A stretch of DNA of 7,091 nucleotides from JABHVE01 sp047517625 (lineage in GTDB: Bacteria > Pseudomonadota > Alphaproteobacteria > UBA2966 > CAIVPW01). Below are positions 6,556 to 7,091 of the stretch, piece after piece. The stretch covers positions 1 through 7,091 of the forward strand of contig JAKZSO010000176.1 of NCBI GenBank assembly GCA_047517625.1, in the 5' to 3' direction. The translations under genes and the position numbers were made by a program. Positions within the stretch are counted from its first letter, which is position 1, and each line of letters opens with the position of its first letter. Under the pieces are notes generated by a model that had not been told where the DNA came from, ran no database searches, and saw nothing but the letters and a program-made list of their open reading frames with translations.

Positions 6556-7091
6556 AGCGCGAAAGTGTGGCGATTGCGCGGCGGTGAACTTGCTGATCCC
6601 CTGCCGCCAGGACTTTACCGGGGCCTTCAAGGGTCAGCGCGTCCCCCGCCCAATCGCTGATAACGCCCCCAGCCCCCTGGATCACGGGGATTAATGCCCA
6701 GTAGTCATAAGGCTTTAGGTCACATTCGACCGCCAAATCCACATGGCCGGACGCCAGCAGTCCAAACGCGTAAGCGTCTGCGCTGTACTGAGTCATCAGA
6801 ACTTCGTGATGCAGGCGGTCAAAGGCTTCCCGGTCCGCACCTTGGAACCATTCCGGCCCGGCGGTGTAAAGGGCGGCCTGGGAAAGCCCCTCACAGGTCC
6901 GGACCCGGGCCGGGGCATCATTGAGTGTGGTGACAGCGCCCGTAACCCCCAACCAGCGCTCGCCGGTGATGGCCTGGTCGATAATGCCCAACACCGGCCT
7001 GCCGTAATGAGCCAGCCCGATCAGGCTGGCAAAAACCGGCTTGCCGGTAATGAAGGACCGGGTGCCGTCGATGGGGTCTAGAACCCAAACC
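6554..7091 (-). CDS. hisN: Histidinol-phosphatase / inositol-monophosphatase family (partial, N-terminus outside window)
   Basis: The minus-strand frame stays open to the right edge, giving the last 178 codons before TAA at 6556-6554. It starts VWVLDPIDGTRSFITGKP, the metal-binding DP-I-DGT motif of the Mg-dependent IMPase/FBPase superfamily. Further on comes the second family motif near the C-terminus: YDYWALIPVIQGAGG followed by ISDWAG. The DPIDGTRSFI form and the ending DW-G-ALTL are typical of the HisN type of histidinol-phosphatase (L-histidinol phosphate to L-histidinol, histidine synthesis, cytoplasm). A general inositol-monophosphatase or 3'-phosphoadenosine phosphatase is the alternative. 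About 80 N-terminal residues lie beyond the edge. An internal GTG (codon at 6994-6992) is not the real start because the conserved motif lies upstream of it. The gap to yejA is 110 bases, same strand. Confidence 0.88.
   Translation of the reverse strand, partial: VWVLDPIDGTRSFITGKPVFASLIGLAHYGRPVLGIIDQAITGERWLGVTGAVTTLNDAPARVRTCEGLSQAALYTAGPEWFQGADREAFDRLHHEVLMTQYSADAYAFGLLASGHVDLAVECDLKPYDYWALIPVIQGAGGVISDWAGDALTLEGPGKVLAAGDQQVHRRAIATLSR

Noticed and set aside
6554..6994. Complete 146-residue protein starting at the internal GTG at 6994
   Set aside because: The essential DPIDGT metal-binding motif lies upstream of that codon in the same open frame, so this is the truncated end of a larger gene.

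Overview
The window looks like a chromosomal segment of an alphaproteobacterium with fairly high GC. Rhodospirillales-like is my best guess, from the protein style, the short MarR-type regulator and the hisN-yejABEF layout; this is inference, as no database was searched. Nearly all of it is one minus-strand transport operon. In transcription order (right to left) it holds the 3' end of a histidinol-phosphatase/inositol-monophosphatase gene (hisN, cut by the right edge), then yejA (periplasmic substrate-binding protein), yejB and yejE (inner-membrane permeases) and yejF (double ATPase). Together YejABEF is a complete peptide-type ABC importer of the Opp/Dpp class.

Left part (1-630, plus strand): positions 1-66 could be the tail of an upstream reading frame. 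About 200 bases of non-coding DNA follow, containing a striking tandem repeat: a 20-base identical core with a 31-base period, each core carrying a CGC-GAA-GCG mini-hairpin. Directly after it lies a short MarR-family regulator with a GTG start (271-630). Its stop codon overlaps the stop codon of the converging yejF by four bases, leaving no space for a terminator between them.

Centre and right (627-6443, minus strand): yejF, yejE and yejB are packed with a 4-base overlap and a 3-base gap, so they are almost certainly cotranscribed and translationally coupled. yejA is separated from yejB by 58 bases that hold a perfect 12-bp GC-rich hairpin without a U-tract. This fits the usual arrangement in which the binding protein is made in excess over the membrane parts. 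yejA has a good Shine-Dalgarno sequence, a signal peptide and a weak candidate promoter in the 110-base gap after hisN.

How the genes work together: YejA would capture oligopeptides, or peptide-like cell-wall fragments, in the periplasm. YejB and YejE form the channel and YejF powers uptake with two unlike nucleotide-binding domains. In other proteobacteria Yej systems are linked to microcin C uptake, antimicrobial-peptide tolerance and muropeptide recycling; which of these applies here cannot be read from the sequence. I found no phage, insertion sequence, CRISPR array or RNA gene. The window is mostly ordinary core metabolism and transport, and the least explained element is the repeat upstream of the MarR-type gene.
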